From assembly GCF_024198175.1 (NCBI RefSeq), contig NZ_JAJVKV010000002.1, positions 186,001 to 250,000 of the forward strand: a stretch of 64,000 nt of DNA, given 5' to 3'. The stretch comes from Pyxidicoccus xibeiensis (GTDB lineage Bacteria > Myxococcota > Myxococcia > Myxococcales > Myxococcaceae). Positions 47,018 to 56,327 of the stretch are shown piece by piece (the first letter of the stretch is position 1; each line of letters starts with the position of its first letter). Under the pieces are notes generated by a model. The model saw nothing but the letters and a program-made list of their open reading frames with translations, was not told the origin of the DNA and did no database searches. The translations under genes and the position numbers were made by a program.

Positions 47018-49306
47018 CTACTCCTCGGGCGGCTCCTCGAAGTCGACATCGAAGTTGAGGCGCTGGCCGGGCTCCAGCTTGAAGGTCCGCTGCCAGCGCG
47101 CGTTGTTCACGACGACGAGCAACTGGTGCGTGCCCTCGTAGAGGTCCAGCTCCTCGACGGGAGCGGCGCCCACGAGGCGGCCGTCGATGGTGACGATGGC
47201 GCCCTTGGGCGCGCGCACGGTGGCGAAGCCCTTGTTCAGGAAGAACTGCTGCGAGGTGCGGCCACCCGCCGGCACCGTGACGGTGCGGTACACCAGGATG
47301 CCGAGCACGGGGCTGCTGAGCGTCAGCGTGTGCTTGCCCGCGGGCAGGGACACCGACAGGGGTGTCTTCCCCAGGTAGCCCGTCTGGTTGGAGACCTCCA
47401 CGCGCGGATCGACCGTGAGGTCCAGGATGCCCGTCGGGATGCCCGCGTCCACGATGCCCGCGTCGGCGGGGCCCGCGTCAGCGAGCTCTCCAGGCAGCGG
47501 TGCCACGGAGCCCGGGCCCGCATCCGCCAGCTCTGCCTCGATGTTCGGCGGCAGCCGCTTGAGCACCACGGCCGCCGCGCCGAGCGACAGCAGCAGGCCC
47601 ACGGCCACGAACGGAATCCACGCGCGAGACCGATTCTGCGCCGCCGAAGCCGCGATGGCCGGGGCAGGCACGGAAGTCGGAGCAGGAGGCTGGCCTCCTG
47701 TAGTCGTGCCCGAGGCCGCCGCCGGAGCGACAGTCCCATGCGAGCCCGTCGTGCCGTTCGAGGCCGCACCCGCCGAAGCCGCGGCGGTCTGCGCATGCGA
47801 GCCCGTGGTCGGGCCCTGAGCGCCGCTCGTGGCCGGCTGTGCGCCAACGACCGCGTTGGACCCGGTAGCCGGCGCCACCTGCGCATGTGAGCCCGTCGTG
47901 GGGCCCGCGTTGGCAGCCACCTGCGCGTGGGAGCCCGTATTGGCAGCCACCTGCGCGTGAGAGCCTGTATTGGCAGCCACCTGCGCATGTGAGCCCGTCG
48001 TGGAACCCGAGCTCGGAGCCACCTGCGCATGCGAGCCCGTGCTCGTAGCCACCTGCGCATGCGAACCCGTCGTGGAACCCGAGCTCGGAGCCACCTGCGC
48101 ATGCGAACCCGTCGTGGAACCCGAGCTCGGAGCCACCTGCGCATGCGAACCCGTCGTGGGCGCCACCTGCGCATGAGGCCCCGTGGTCGCCCCCGAGCCA
48201 TTCGTCTGCAGCAGCGAGCTCGCCGCGTCACCACCACCGGACGCGCCGCCGACATTCACGGCACCCGTCGCGGCGAGCAGCCCCGGCAGTGCGGGCCACG
48301 TCGCGGGCAGCACGCCCGGCGCCAGCTTCCCGCTCGCCAGGAACTCGGCCACCGCGGGAGGAGAGACTCCCGCCTTCTGCATCACCTCCGCGATGCCGGT
48401 CTCAATCACCCGGCGCCGGGTCGCCCGCGCTTCGCTCTCTGGCGGGAAGTGCTTCGCCAGCAACGCCGCGAACTCCGCATGCGTCGGCAGCGTCCCGATG
48501 GCCTCCACCAGCGCCTCGCGGAACGCGAGCGCCGACGGGTACCGGTCATACGCGCGCTTTGTCGTCGCCTTGCGCACCACCGCGTCCAGCTTCAGCGGCA
48601 CGTCCTGCGGCAGCGGCGGCAGGGAGCGATTGAGCACGGCCTTGTCCGGGTCCGCCGTCTCCTTGAAGGGCATCTTCCCCGACAGGCACTCGTGCAGCAC
48701 GAGCCCCAGCAGGAAAACGTCCGACTGGACGTTGACGGCCTCGCGTCCACCGAGCATCTGCTCGGGAGCGCTGTACTTCCGCCGGTTCTTCACGCGCTTG
48801 CCATCGCGCTCACGCGGAGCCACGCCGAGCGCGCCGTAGCCCGTCACCTTCGTCACACCGCCGAAGGAGATCATCAGCGTCTCCGGGCGGATGTCTCCGT
48901 GCACCAGCGGCGTGCCGTCGTCATTGCCGGCGACGTGCGCGTAGTGCAGGCCCATCGCCGCATCCGCGACCACGAGCGCCGCAATCGCCGGAGGCAGCCG
49001 GGGCTGCGCCTCCAGCAGCTTTCGCAGCGGCTCGCCGTCGGCGAACTCGGTGACGCGCGCGAGCCCACCGTCCTGCACGGCGAAGGCGTGGACGCGCAGG
49101 ATGTTGGGATGCTCGAAGACGAGCGCACGAGCCGTCTCGCGCGACAGCCTGGCCGTCATCTCCGGGTTCTGCACGATCTCCTGCGGTGCCCAGATGAGCA
49201 CCACCGGTCGCGGAGGCGAGCCATCTTCCAGGGCGAGTCCGAGGAAGGCACGCGAGCCTTCCCCGGCCAGCAGGGGACCGAGGGACTGGTAACGGACGGA
49301 ACTCAT
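47018..49306 (-). CDS. Ser/Thr pseudokinase with GSHAQ repeats, TM helix and PEGA domains
   Basis: A 762-residue protein. The kinase-like domain (1-275) keeps the fold (RETARALVFEHPNIL, YSAPEQM, SDVFLLGLVLHECLSGKMPF). The ATP-site lysine is lost (VVLIW), HRDLKPEN is HGDIRPET (138 Asp kept, Asn lost), and DFG is GYG. It is therefore predicted to be catalytically dead or crippled. A repeat region (about 375-520) carries nine GSHAQ units. One transmembrane helix lies near 570 (IPFVAVGLLLSLGAAAVV). The periplasmic part has two PEGA-type modules (LDLTVDPRVEVSNQ, ATVRAPKGAIVTIDG). The start at 49306 is chosen over an ATG three codons earlier. Confidence 0.88.
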   Translation of the reverse strand: MSSVRYQSLGPLLAGEGSRAFLGLALEDGSPPRPVVLIWAPQEIVQNPEMTARLSRETARALVFEHPNILRVHAFAVQDGGLARVTEFADGEPLRKLLEAQPRLPPAIAALVVADAAMGLHYAHVAGNDDGTPLVHGDIRPETLMISFGGVTKVTGYGALGVAPRERDGKRVKNRRKYSAPEQMLGGREAVNVQSDVFLLGLVLHECLSGKMPFKETADPDKAVLNRSLPPLPQDVPLKLDAVVRKATTKRAYDRYPSALAFREALVEAIGTLPTHAEFAALLAKHFPPESEARATRRRVIETGIAEVMQKAGVSPPAVAEFLASGKLAPGVLPATWPALPGLLAATGAVNVGGASGGGDAASSLLQTNGSGATTGPHAQVAPTTGSHAQVAPSSGSTTGSHAQVAPSSGSTTGSHAQVATSTGSHAQVAPSSGSTTGSHAQVAANTGSHAQVAANTGSHAQVAANAGPTTGSHAQVAPATGSNAVVGAQPATSGAQGPTTGSHAQTAAASAGAASNGTTGSHGTVAPAAASGTTTGGQPPAPTSVPAPAIAASAAQNRSRAWIPFVAVGLLLSLGAAAVVLKRLPPNIEAELADAGPGSVAPLPGELADAGPADAGIVDAGIPTGILDLTVDPRVEVSNQTGYLGKTPLSVSLPAGKHTLTLSSPVLGILVYRTVTVPAGGRTSQQFFLNKGFATVRAPKGAIVTIDGRLVGAAPVEELDLYEGTHQLLVVVNNARWQRTFKLEPGQRLNFDVDFEEPPEE
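47870..48182 (-). repeat. GSHAQVA-encoding tandem repeats
   Basis: Irregular 30-42-bp units encode GSHAQVA plus spacers such as PSSGSTT or ANT. Nine GSHAQ copies and variant GPHAQ and GSHGT copies are present in frame within the pseudokinase gene. Confidence 0.85.
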
Positions 49307-49371
49307 ACACCCCATGCTAGTGCGAGACGCGCGGAGCCCGAAATCCGGGGGTTCCACCAACCTGAACCGCG

Positions 49372-50718
49372 CTACAGGTTTGTTCCACGGTCCTGCTCGA
49401 AGGGCAGGGTGACGTGGTAGCCGTACCGGCCCCGGCGCACGAGCAGCAACACGCTCCGTCCGCGTCGGGCAGTGAGCAATGTCTCGCGGAAGGCGTCCGC
49501 CGTGGGCACCGGCTGGTTGTTCACCCGGAGGAGGATGTCTCCCGGCTCCAGCCCCACCTCGGCCGCCACCGAGCCCGGACGCACGCCGGAAATCGCCAGC
49601 GCCCCGCGTCCGTCCTTCACTCGTAGTCCCAGCCGCTCCCACGCCAGCCCCTCGACCATGCGAGCAGGGAACTCCGTCGGCATCACCTGCACGGTGCGCA
49701 GGCCGCCCTCTCGGTAGAGGACCAGGGGGAAGGGCGAGCGAGCAGGGTAGCCACGCACGCGGGTGTCGAAGTCCTCGGCGTCCTGGATGCGTGAGCCGCC
49801 CAGCTCCGCCACCACATCTCCGCGCTTCACGCCGGCCTGGGCCGCGGGGCTGCCGGCCTCCACGGCCGTCACCAGCGCGCCGTAGGCCCTGTCCCAGCCG
49901 AGCTGCCGGGCCACGCGCGGCGGCAAGTCCGTCGTGTCGATGCCCACCCACGCGGGGCGCACCTTCCCGAAGCGGGTGAGCTCGTCGACGATGCGGCGCA
50001 CCTTGTCCGCCGGAATCGCGAAGCCGATGCCCTGCGCGCCGCCGCCGAAGATGGCGGTGTTGATGCCGATGATTTCCCCATCCACGTTGAGCAGCGGCCC
50101 GCCCGAGTTGCCGGGGTTGATGGCCGCGTCCGTCTGGACGAAGTCGTTGTAGACGCGCCCGTCCGCCCTGAACGTCCGGCCCACCGCGGACACCACGCCC
50201 GCCGTCACCGTCTTGCTCAGGCCGAACGGGCTGCCGATGGCCACCACCGTCTCGCCAATCATCAGGTCCGAGCTGGTGCCCAGCTTCGCGGTGGGCAGCG
50301 CCTCGCGCGCGTTGACCTTGAGGACGGCCAGGTCGTTGCCGGCGTCGCTGCCGATGACCTCCGCCTCCAGCGTGCGCCCATCCGCCAGCACCACGTGGAT
50401 GGCGGAGGCGCCGCGGATGACGTGCTCATTGGTGACGATGATGCCGGAGGCGTCGATGATGGCGCCGCTCCCCAGCCCTTCAATCTTCTGGCGCTCCGGC
50501 TCCGCGCCCATGCCGCCGAAGAACTCCTCCAGGGGCGAGCGCCGGCCACGGAAGCGTGACTCCACCTCCTGCTCGGTGCCGATGTAGACGACGGCCGGGG
50601 AGACCTTCTGGACGACCTCGACGATGGCGTCCCGGCGCCGGGCCAGGTCCGCGCTCGCGCTGCCCGAGGCCAGCAGCGCCACCGCCAGCAGGCCCCACCT
50701 CATGACTCCAGGCTTCAT
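49372..50718 (-). CDS. DegP/HtrA-type serine protease with two PDZ domains
   Basis: A 448-residue periplasmic S1C protease. A signal peptide (about 1-23) is followed by a trypsin-like domain with catalytic triad H99 (TNEHVI), D129 (GNDLAVLKV) and S205 (GNSGGPL). PDZ1 (about 255-345, ALVTAVEAGSPAAQAGVKRGD) and PDZ2 (about 360-440, SVAAEVGLEPGDILL) come after. Such proteins degrade or refold damaged envelope proteins. It is upstream of and parallel to the pseudokinase gene, 65 bases apart. Confidence 0.93.
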   Translation of the reverse strand: MKPGVMRWGLLAVALLASGSASADLARRRDAIVEVVQKVSPAVVYIGTEQEVESRFRGRRSPLEEFFGGMGAEPERQKIEGLGSGAIIDASGIIVTNEHVIRGASAIHVVLADGRTLEAEVIGSDAGNDLAVLKVNAREALPTAKLGTSSDLMIGETVVAIGSPFGLSKTVTAGVVSAVGRTFRADGRVYNDFVQTDAAINPGNSGGPLLNVDGEIIGINTAIFGGGAQGIGFAIPADKVRRIVDELTRFGKVRPAWVGIDTTDLPPRVARQLGWDRAYGALVTAVEAGSPAAQAGVKRGDVVAELGGSRIQDAEDFDTRVRGYPARSPFPLVLYREGGLRTVQVMPTEFPARMVEGLAWERLGLRVKDGRGALAISGVRPGSVAAEVGLEPGDILLRVNNQPVPTADAFRETLLTARRGRSVLLLVRRGRYGYHVTLPFEQDRGTNL

Positions 50719-50960
50719 TCCCTTCCTCCGTGCTCGCGAGGGAGTGTCGGGCGAAGGACATCCCGACTGTCGGGAAGGCCGCAGCCCATCCCTGTGTCCC
50801 TGGAAGCGTTCCTCCGCTCTTCATAGATCAGTCCGCTCATCCGTGAACGATTGCATCTCCAGGACGTGCGCGCTTCCTCCGGTGCCGGTGCACCGTGGGA
50901 GTGGGCCGTTATCCTGGCAGCGTGTGGGCGGTGCGCACGCTGTAGCCGAGGGAGTGAAGC

Positions 50961-51974
50961 ATGAGTCTCGTCCTGGTCGCGGACGATGAGCCAGCCGTGT
51001 TGGAGGTCCTCAGCCAGCTGGTGGAGGACCTGGGCCATGACGTGTTGCGGGCGCGGGATGGCGAGGAGGCGCTCGGCCTGGCGCGGGCCCGCCACCCACA
51101 CCTGGTGGTGACCGACCACATGATGCCCAAGCTGAGCGGCGTGGAGCTGTGCCGCCGGCTGAAGCAGGACGCGGAGCTCAAGGACGTACCCATCGTCCTG
51201 CTGAGCGCGGTGCTGCCGCAGGGGGCGCCAGAGGCCACGGCCTTCCTCCACAAGCCCTTCGAAATCACCGACTTCGAGTCGGTCATCAAGCAGGTGCTGG
51301 CCAACGCGGTCAGCACGCAGCCGGTGGACGCCGGCTCGCCGCTGGAGGCGCTGGGGCACTGGGTGGCGCAGACGCTCCAGGGCCCGCTGGACTCGGCGCG
51401 CGCGCAGCTCAAGCGGCTGGAGGCCTCGCCCGGCGTGGACCGCGAGGCGCTGGAGTCGCTGGACGCGCAGCTCCAGTCCATGGAGTCGCTGGGCCGCAAC
51501 CTGCGGGACGTGGCGCGGCTGGCCGCGGGCGGGCTGGCGCTGCAGCCGGTGGAGGCAGACCTGGCGGGGCACCTGCGCGAGGCCGTGTCCGCGTGGCGCA
51601 CGCAGGCGCACGTGAGCCTGGTGGCGCCGTCCGAGCCGGTGGCGCTGAAGTTCGACCCGCAGCGCATCCGCCAGGTGTTCGACGCGCTGCTGGCCAACGC
51701 CGTGCGGCAGGACGCGGGCAAAGGCGAGGTGCGGGTGGAGATGCAGGCCTCGCGCTCGCTGGTGACGGTGCAGGTGAAGGACGCGGGGCCCGGCTTCCCG
51801 GAGACGGAGGTGCCGAAGCTCTTCACGCCCTTCCAGGCGGGGCCCGCGGGCGCGGCGGGCCCGGGGCTCTACGTGGCCTCGGAGCTGGCGCGCCTGCACG
51901 GGGGCGCGCTGTCCGCGGTGTCGAAGCCCGGCAAGGGCTCCACCTTCAGCCTGCTGCTGCCGAGGAGCGCGTAG
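50961..51974 (+). CDS. receiver fused to histidine-less kinase core
   Basis: A 337-residue protein. The receiver (1-118) has D8-D9, acceptor D52 (VVTDHMMP) and KPF at 98-100. It is followed by a HisKA-like helical hairpin and a HATPase domain (about 200-335, DAGPGF and GPGLYVAS). Where a kinase has H-E-L-R-T-P-L this reads AQTLQGPL (136-143), with Q137 in the histidine position. The G2 box is also altered (GPGLYV). It cannot autophosphorylate by the standard route, so a phosphatase or ligand-binding role is more likely. GAGGGAGTGAAGC precedes the ATG. Confidence 0.85.
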   Translation: MSLVLVADDEPAVLEVLSQLVEDLGHDVLRARDGEEALGLARARHPHLVVTDHMMPKLSGVELCRRLKQDAELKDVPIVLLSAVLPQGAPEATAFLHKPFEITDFESVIKQVLANAVSTQPVDAGSPLEALGHWVAQTLQGPLDSARAQLKRLEASPGVDREALESLDAQLQSMESLGRNLRDVARLAAGGLALQPVEADLAGHLREAVSAWRTQAHVSLVAPSEPVALKFDPQRIRQVFDALLANAVRQDAGKGEVRVEMQASRSLVTVQVKDAGPGFPETEVPKLFTPFQAGPAGAAGPGLYVASELARLHGGALSAVSKPGKGSTFSLLLPRSA

Positions 51975-51987
51975 GCCGGGGCCCGGC

Positions 51988-53025
51988 TCAGGCCTTCTGC
52001 GACTTCAGCATCCAGCCAATCATCTTGTAGAGGAGGCGGGCGCCGACGTTGCCGTCCCACTCGCCGCCCTCGGGGTCGGGCGACACCTCGGTGAGGTCGA
52101 AGCCGACGATGGTGCGGCCGGAGCGCACGACGCCGGAGATGAGCGCCACCGCCTCGGGGAAGGACAGGCCGCCCGGCACCGGGGTGCCCGTGTGCGGGCA
52201 GAGCACCGGGTCCAGCCCGTCGATGTCGAAGGACAGGTACACGTGCTGCGGCAGCAGCGCGACGATGGCATCCACCTGCCGGTTCCAGGGCACCCCGTCG
52301 AAGCGCTGGTGCTGGAGCGTGGCGTCGAAGAAGCCGTGGACGCGGCCCTTCGAGTCCTCGATGTAGCGGTGCTCCTCGGCGCTCATGTCGCGCAGGCCCA
52401 CCTGGACGAGCGTCTTCACGCCGGGGAGGCGCTCGGCGACGTTGTACATGATGGACGCGTGGGACCAGGTGAAGCCCTCGTAGGCCACGCGCAGGTCGGC
52501 GTGTGCGTCGAGGTGGAGCACGCCCAGGCCGGGGTACTTCTCCGCGTGGGCGCGGATGATGCCGTAGGAGATGGAGTGGTCACCGCCCACGGCGCCCACG
52601 CGCTTGCCCTGCTCGAGCCAGTGCTTCGCGGTGCGGTAGACGTGCTCGTTCATCTGGTCGCACAGGGCGTTGACGTCCTTGGCGGCCTGGAGGAGCTCGG
52701 GCTCGCCGGAGTGGATGCCGCCGGCCTCGATGACGACCTGGGCGCGCTCCTTGGCCTGGGTGTTCCAGCCGCGCAGCTCCTGGGGCTCGGGGAGCATGGC
52801 GATGCCGCGCTCGTAGGGGCGGCCCGTCTCCACGTCGAAGAGGTCCACCTGCTTGCTGGCCTCGAGGACGGCGGCGGGGCCCTCGGAGGTGCCGCCGCCG
52901 TAGCTGGTGGTGGCCTCGAAGGGGACGGGGATGAGGACGACGTGGGCCTCGTCCGCGGAGTGGGGGAGGCCGAAGACGCCGGAGCCCGGCTGGGCGGCGG
53001 CGCTGGGGTCGAAGTGGGTAGCCAT
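51988..53025 (-). CDS. agmatinase/arginase-family ureohydrolase
   Basis: A 345-residue dimanganese ureohydrolase. The metal ligands are visible: GGDHS (H150), DAHAD (D173, H175, D177) and SFDIDGLDP. The family hydrolyses agmatine, arginine, guanidinobutyrate or formiminoglutamate. The PVPFEATTSYGGGTSEGP opening favours the agmatinase branch, but the substrate is not certain. The ATG at 53025 is preferred over 53061. It is convergent with the receiver gene, 13 bases apart. Confidence 0.88.
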   Translation of the reverse strand: MATHFDPSAAAQPGSGVFGLPHSADEAHVVLIPVPFEATTSYGGGTSEGPAAVLEASKQVDLFDVETGRPYERGIAMLPEPQELRGWNTQAKERAQVVIEAGGIHSGEPELLQAAKDVNALCDQMNEHVYRTAKHWLEQGKRVGAVGGDHSISYGIIRAHAEKYPGLGVLHLDAHADLRVAYEGFTWSHASIMYNVAERLPGVKTLVQVGLRDMSAEEHRYIEDSKGRVHGFFDATLQHQRFDGVPWNRQVDAIVALLPQHVYLSFDIDGLDPVLCPHTGTPVPGGLSFPEAVALISGVVRSGRTIVGFDLTEVSPDPEGGEWDGNVGARLLYKMIGWMLKSQKA

Positions 53026-53130
53026 GGCCGCGCAGGATAAGGGGCCGGGCCGGCGGCGCAATCTTCGTTTCTCCGTCCGCCCGGGGCCGCACGCCTGCCC
53101 ACGGGCCAGGGGCCGACACTTCGTCGCGCT

Positions 53131-53149
53131 CGGGGGGCATGGTCCCCCG
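53131..53149 (+). terminator. GC hairpin upstream of the small ORF
   Basis: CGGGGG (53131-53136) pairs with CCCCCG (53144-53149). It lies in the 175-base gap between divergent genes, so it may be a leader structure rather than a terminator. Confidence 0.3.
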
Positions 53150-53200
53150 CGTGAATCATGCGCACCCCTCGAGTCTCCCCATCACCCATCGAGGTTGTGC

Positions 53201-53416
53201 ATGTCATTGATCGACAGTGTGCGGAAGCTCGGCTCCAGCGTCCTGAAGGCGGACTCCCTCGGGGGCATCGACCTCCAGGGCGTACCGCGGGAGCTGCGCG
53301 CCCATCTCGAGCTGCAGATGAAGCTGCAGAAGGAGCAGGAGCTGGTGACGCTCATCACCAACACGATGAAGATGAAGCACGACAACACGATGAAGATCCT
53401 CGACAACATCCGCTAG
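53201..53416 (+). CDS. small helical hypothetical protein
   Basis: A 71-residue protein of mainly amphipathic helix. The ends are MSLIDSVRKLGSS and MKMKHDNTMKILDNIR; Met/Lys-rich heptads lie at ~35-70, suggesting a coiled-coil oligomer. No known domain or signal. A GAGG ribosome site lies 8-11 bases before the ATG. Confidence 0.7.
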   Translation: MSLIDSVRKLGSSVLKADSLGGIDLQGVPRELRAHLELQMKLQKEQELVTLITNTMKMKHDNTMKILDNIR

Positions 53417-53441
53417 GTGCGGGCCCGTGGCCCGCTGTCCC

Positions 53442-53624
53442 TCAGGGCAGCGGGCAGAGGATGACGTAGTAGATGGACTGGTAGTACCGGTCCAACGCGC
53501 GCAGCAGGTCCACGAGAAAGGGCCAGCTCAGCGTGCCGAAGCCGAGCAGCGCCGCGGTGACGACCACGTACTCCACCGTCGCCTGGCCGCGCCTCCGCGA
53601 CATGGGGCCATTCCGCACATTCAT
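53442..53624 (-). CDS. Flp pilin-like or pseudopilin peptide
   Basis: A 60-residue protein with a short basic leader (RRRG) followed by QATVEYVVVTAALLG. This is the class III prepilin pattern: cleavage after Gly, Glu at +5 and Tyr at +6, then a hydrophobic helix. Unlike major Flp pilins it has a hydrophilic tail with a single Cys near the end. The start could also be 53603. It is the last gene of the TadE-like cluster. Confidence 0.7.
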   Translation of the reverse strand: MNVRNGPMSRRRGQATVEYVVVTAALLGFGTLSWPFLVDLLRALDRYYQSIYYVILCPLP

Positions 53625-53709
53625 GGAGTCTCTCGTGCCGCTCGGGGACGGGAGGCCCGGCCGCGAGCGGCCTTCCAGCACGGGCCATTTCCGGGAGCGC
53701 CGCGGGTGC

Positions 53710-54771
53710 TCAGCACCTCTCCGGGGACTGGCACCCCAGGTAGTAGGCGCCGCGTGCCTCGTACGTCTTCGCGTGGCCGTCGCGCTCCCAGTCGCGCCAG
53801 GGCGTGGAGAAGTAGGATGTCGGCCGGCCCTCCTGCACCACCTGGGTGGTGGGCTCGGCGCTCCGGCTCCCTCGCTGCGTGCCGACAGGTGAGTACGCGA
53901 GGTGCGGTGCCGTCAGGCTGTCTCCGGCGCGGGGGCGCAGCAGCTGCTGCTGGACGAAGCGGGCCTGGAGGAGCTCGGCCACGCTCCGGTAGGGCTCGAA
54001 CGTGGGGTAGTACTCGAAGACGGTCCGCACGCGCGCGTAATAGGGGCCCTGCTGTGTGCCGGGCCGCACGGCGTCTCCGGAGGTCAGCGCCCACGAGTCC
54101 GTCAGGAGCGCCGCGTACTGCGTCGCGAGGTAGTACGTGTCGTCCTCGCCGGCCTCGGGCGCGTTCTTGTGGACGTTGCCGTTCTCGACGTCCTTGAAGT
54201 TCTTCTTCGCCAGGCGTGTCCCCCGGGAGAACTCCTGGAGGAACCCCTCGGGCAGCAGGTAGTTGGCCACCCCGGCCCGGGCCCTGCACACGAACATGCC
54301 CCCGAGGCGCTGGTGCTCGTCGCCGTAGAGCGCGTACGTCGCTTCCGGTAGGGCACCTACGTCTCTTTGGGGGCCCTCACAGGTGATCTGCTCGCCGCCC
54401 CGGTGCATCCAGCACACGTGCCCCGCCACGGCCACGGTCTCGTGATGGTCCGTCCTGCCTTCCTGACACTCTGGAGTGCTGGGATCGAATGAGTCCAAGC
54501 CCGCCTCGTGGTCGCAGTACGTCAGCCGCGCGGGGCTCTGGACGCGGGCCGCGATGCTCTCGGTGGACGTCCCGCTGTAGTCCTGACCGGTGAAGTCCCA
54601 GAGGGTGGAGACCACCGCCTCCTGGACGTCCATCGAGTGGCGCTGCAGGTCGTCGAGGAAGAGCGCGTAGAGGAAGACAGGGACGAAGACGATCATCGTC
54701 AACGCCATCTCCACGGAGGCCGCGCCACGGCGGCGCCGCGACGGCGTGGGGCGCTGGCTGGGAGTCCTCAT
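53710..54771 (-). CDS. TadE/TadF-like secreted protein
   Basis: A 353-residue protein with an Arg-rich N-terminus, then GAASVEMALTMIVFVPVFLYALF: a TadE-type signal with Glu at +5 and one hydrophobic helix. The large extracytoplasmic part contains cysteines and a conserved-looking CQSPERC end. Pseudopilin-like proteins of this type assemble with Tad pili. Its start overlaps the upstream gene's stop (ATGA). Confidence 0.78.
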   Translation of the reverse strand: MRTPSQRPTPSRRRRGAASVEMALTMIVFVPVFLYALFLDDLQRHSMDVQEAVVSTLWDFTGQDYSGTSTESIAARVQSPARLTYCDHEAGLDSFDPSTPECQEGRTDHHETVAVAGHVCWMHRGGEQITCEGPQRDVGALPEATYALYGDEHQRLGGMFVCRARAGVANYLLPEGFLQEFSRGTRLAKKNFKDVENGNVHKNAPEAGEDDTYYLATQYAALLTDSWALTSGDAVRPGTQQGPYYARVRTVFEYYPTFEPYRSVAELLQARFVQQQLLRPRAGDSLTAPHLAYSPVGTQRGSRSAEPTTQVVQEGRPTSYFSTPWRDWERDGHAKTYEARGAYYLGCQSPERC

Positions 54772-56327
54772 CGGGCAAGGTCCTCGGCGAGCGGCAGCGC
54801 CTCGTGATGGCCCGCGGCGCGCAGCACCTGTGCGGCCTGCTCGGGCGTCATCGGGTGCAGCTTGGCGCGCCAGTAGGGATTGAAGAGGTTGGGTGGCTCC
54901 CGCCAATCGCCCAGGCGGTGGTAGTAGACGAGCGCCCGGGACATGGCCGCACCCTCGCCGGGGGCGAGGCGCAGCTCGGCCGTGCCCTGGCGGCCATGCT
55001 CCACCTCGAGCCGGCCGTGCTCGTTGAGCTGCCAGGGTGCCTGGTCCGGCCGGTCCGCGCGGAGCTGCTGGCGTGCATAGGCGAAGACGGAGGGCTGGCC
55101 GAAGTCCTCGCGGGCGTCCGGCACGGGGCGGAACTGCATGAAGCAGTTGCCCCTGACTTCCTGGGTGCAGGACTTCAGCTCGCGCGAGAAGACGCCCTCG
55201 AAGAAGTGGACCCTCAGTCCGCGGTGCCCGTGGGAGTGCAGCCCTCCGACGGCGTTGGAGGCCACGCGGGAGCTGTAGGCGTTCGTCGCGAAGCCATCCC
55301 TCCAGCGTGAGACCAGCCGTCCGTGCTCGTCCGCCGCGCTGATCAGGCCGGTGTTGCCATCCGCCCGGCCTCTACCATGGAGCGCTCCCAGAGATTCGAC
55401 GGTCTTCGCCGTGCCCTGGTGCTCGAGCACCTGGGTGGAACCCTCGTTCTTCTGAAGGCTCCTCGTGAGCTCCTGGAGGAAGCGGTCGTTCAGGTGGGAA
55501 GGGTCCATGCGACTCGCCGTCCATCGCGGGCGGGTCGCGTTGGCGACCTCGGTCATCACCTTGGCATGTGTCGCGGGCTCGGCGTCCTGCCTGCCTTGGC
55601 AGCGATTCCCATCGAGGGCACAGGCGAAAGTAGAGCCATTGAGGGCTCCCACGAACTCGGGCAGTGGCTGCGCGCGTGCCACGCCCAGGGCCCTGTCTCC
55701 TCGTGAGGGCGAGTTCACCTCGTACAGCGCTTCCAATCCGCGGTCGCCCTTGGCGAGCAGCACCTTCTGGGTCTGGTGAAACACGCCGCTCTGCGATTTG
55801 CGGAGCGAGTCGAGCATCGCGTCCAGGCGGGTGACGGCCTTCCGGAAGTCAGCGTCCATGCCCTGCAGCTTTCGCTTGTAGCGGTCCGCCGCATCCGCGA
55901 AGTCCAGGGAGATTTTCGTGGCATCCGCGAGGTCTCGGCAGTGGCTGGGCTCTCCACCGCACAGCGCGCCCTCCATCACCGCGATGTCCCGGAAGTTGGC
56001 GGCTCCCGCGCGCAGCATGGCCTCCGTGGCGCTCGCCGCGGCCATGTGGGCATGCAGGCTGTTCATCGTCACGTAGGTGGCGGCGATGGCACGGTTGGAC
56101 ACGGCGAAGTAGTTGAGGGCCCGTGCCTCGACGATGGCCATGGAGTACGCCTGGGCATCCACGTGGTGCTGGAGCCGGACCTTCCCGCGCAGCGCATGGC
56201 CGAGGTTGAAGGTCAGCGCCACCATCAGCGCGAGCAGCAGCAGCGAGAGCGCGGCCAGCGTGAGCGTCTGCCCGCGCGCCCGTCGCCAGCGCGAGTCGCT
56301 CAGTCGTAGCGGAAGGGGAAGACGCAT
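54768..56327 (-). CDS. TadG-like membrane protein with large external domain
   Basis: A 519-residue protein. The N-terminal basic segment and GQTLTLAALSLLLLALMVAL hydrophobic helix resemble TadG/TadE-like signals (Gln-Thr instead of the usual Glu). A coiled-coil-rich stretch (about 45-190, DAQAYSMAIVEARALNYFAVSNRA) leads into a long external domain with cysteine pairs (CALDGNRC, SCTQEVRGNC). It has no VWA MIDAS motif that I can see, unlike many TadG proteins. It overlaps both neighbours. Confidence 0.75.
   Translation of the reverse strand: MRLPLPLRLSDSRWRRARGQTLTLAALSLLLLALMVALTFNLGHALRGKVRLQHHVDAQAYSMAIVEARALNYFAVSNRAIAATYVTMNSLHAHMAAASATEAMLRAGAANFRDIAVMEGALCGGEPSHCRDLADATKISLDFADAADRYKRKLQGMDADFRKAVTRLDAMLDSLRKSQSGVFHQTQKVLLAKGDRGLEALYEVNSPSRGDRALGVARAQPLPEFVGALNGSTFACALDGNRCQGRQDAEPATHAKVMTEVANATRPRWTASRMDPSHLNDRFLQELTRSLQKNEGSTQVLEHQGTAKTVESLGALHGRGRADGNTGLISAADEHGRLVSRWRDGFATNAYSSRVASNAVGGLHSHGHRGLRVHFFEGVFSRELKSCTQEVRGNCFMQFRPVPDAREDFGQPSVFAYARQQLRADRPDQAPWQLNEHGRLEVEHGRQGTAELRLAPGEGAAMSRALVYYHRLGDWREPPNLFNPYWRAKLHPMTPEQAAQVLRAAGHHEALPLAEDLAR

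Noticed and set aside
47870-48182. Regular ~30-bp repeats that could suggest a CRISPR array
   Set aside because: The repeats are in frame, encode GSHAQVA, vary in spacing, and have no unique spacers or cas genes nearby.
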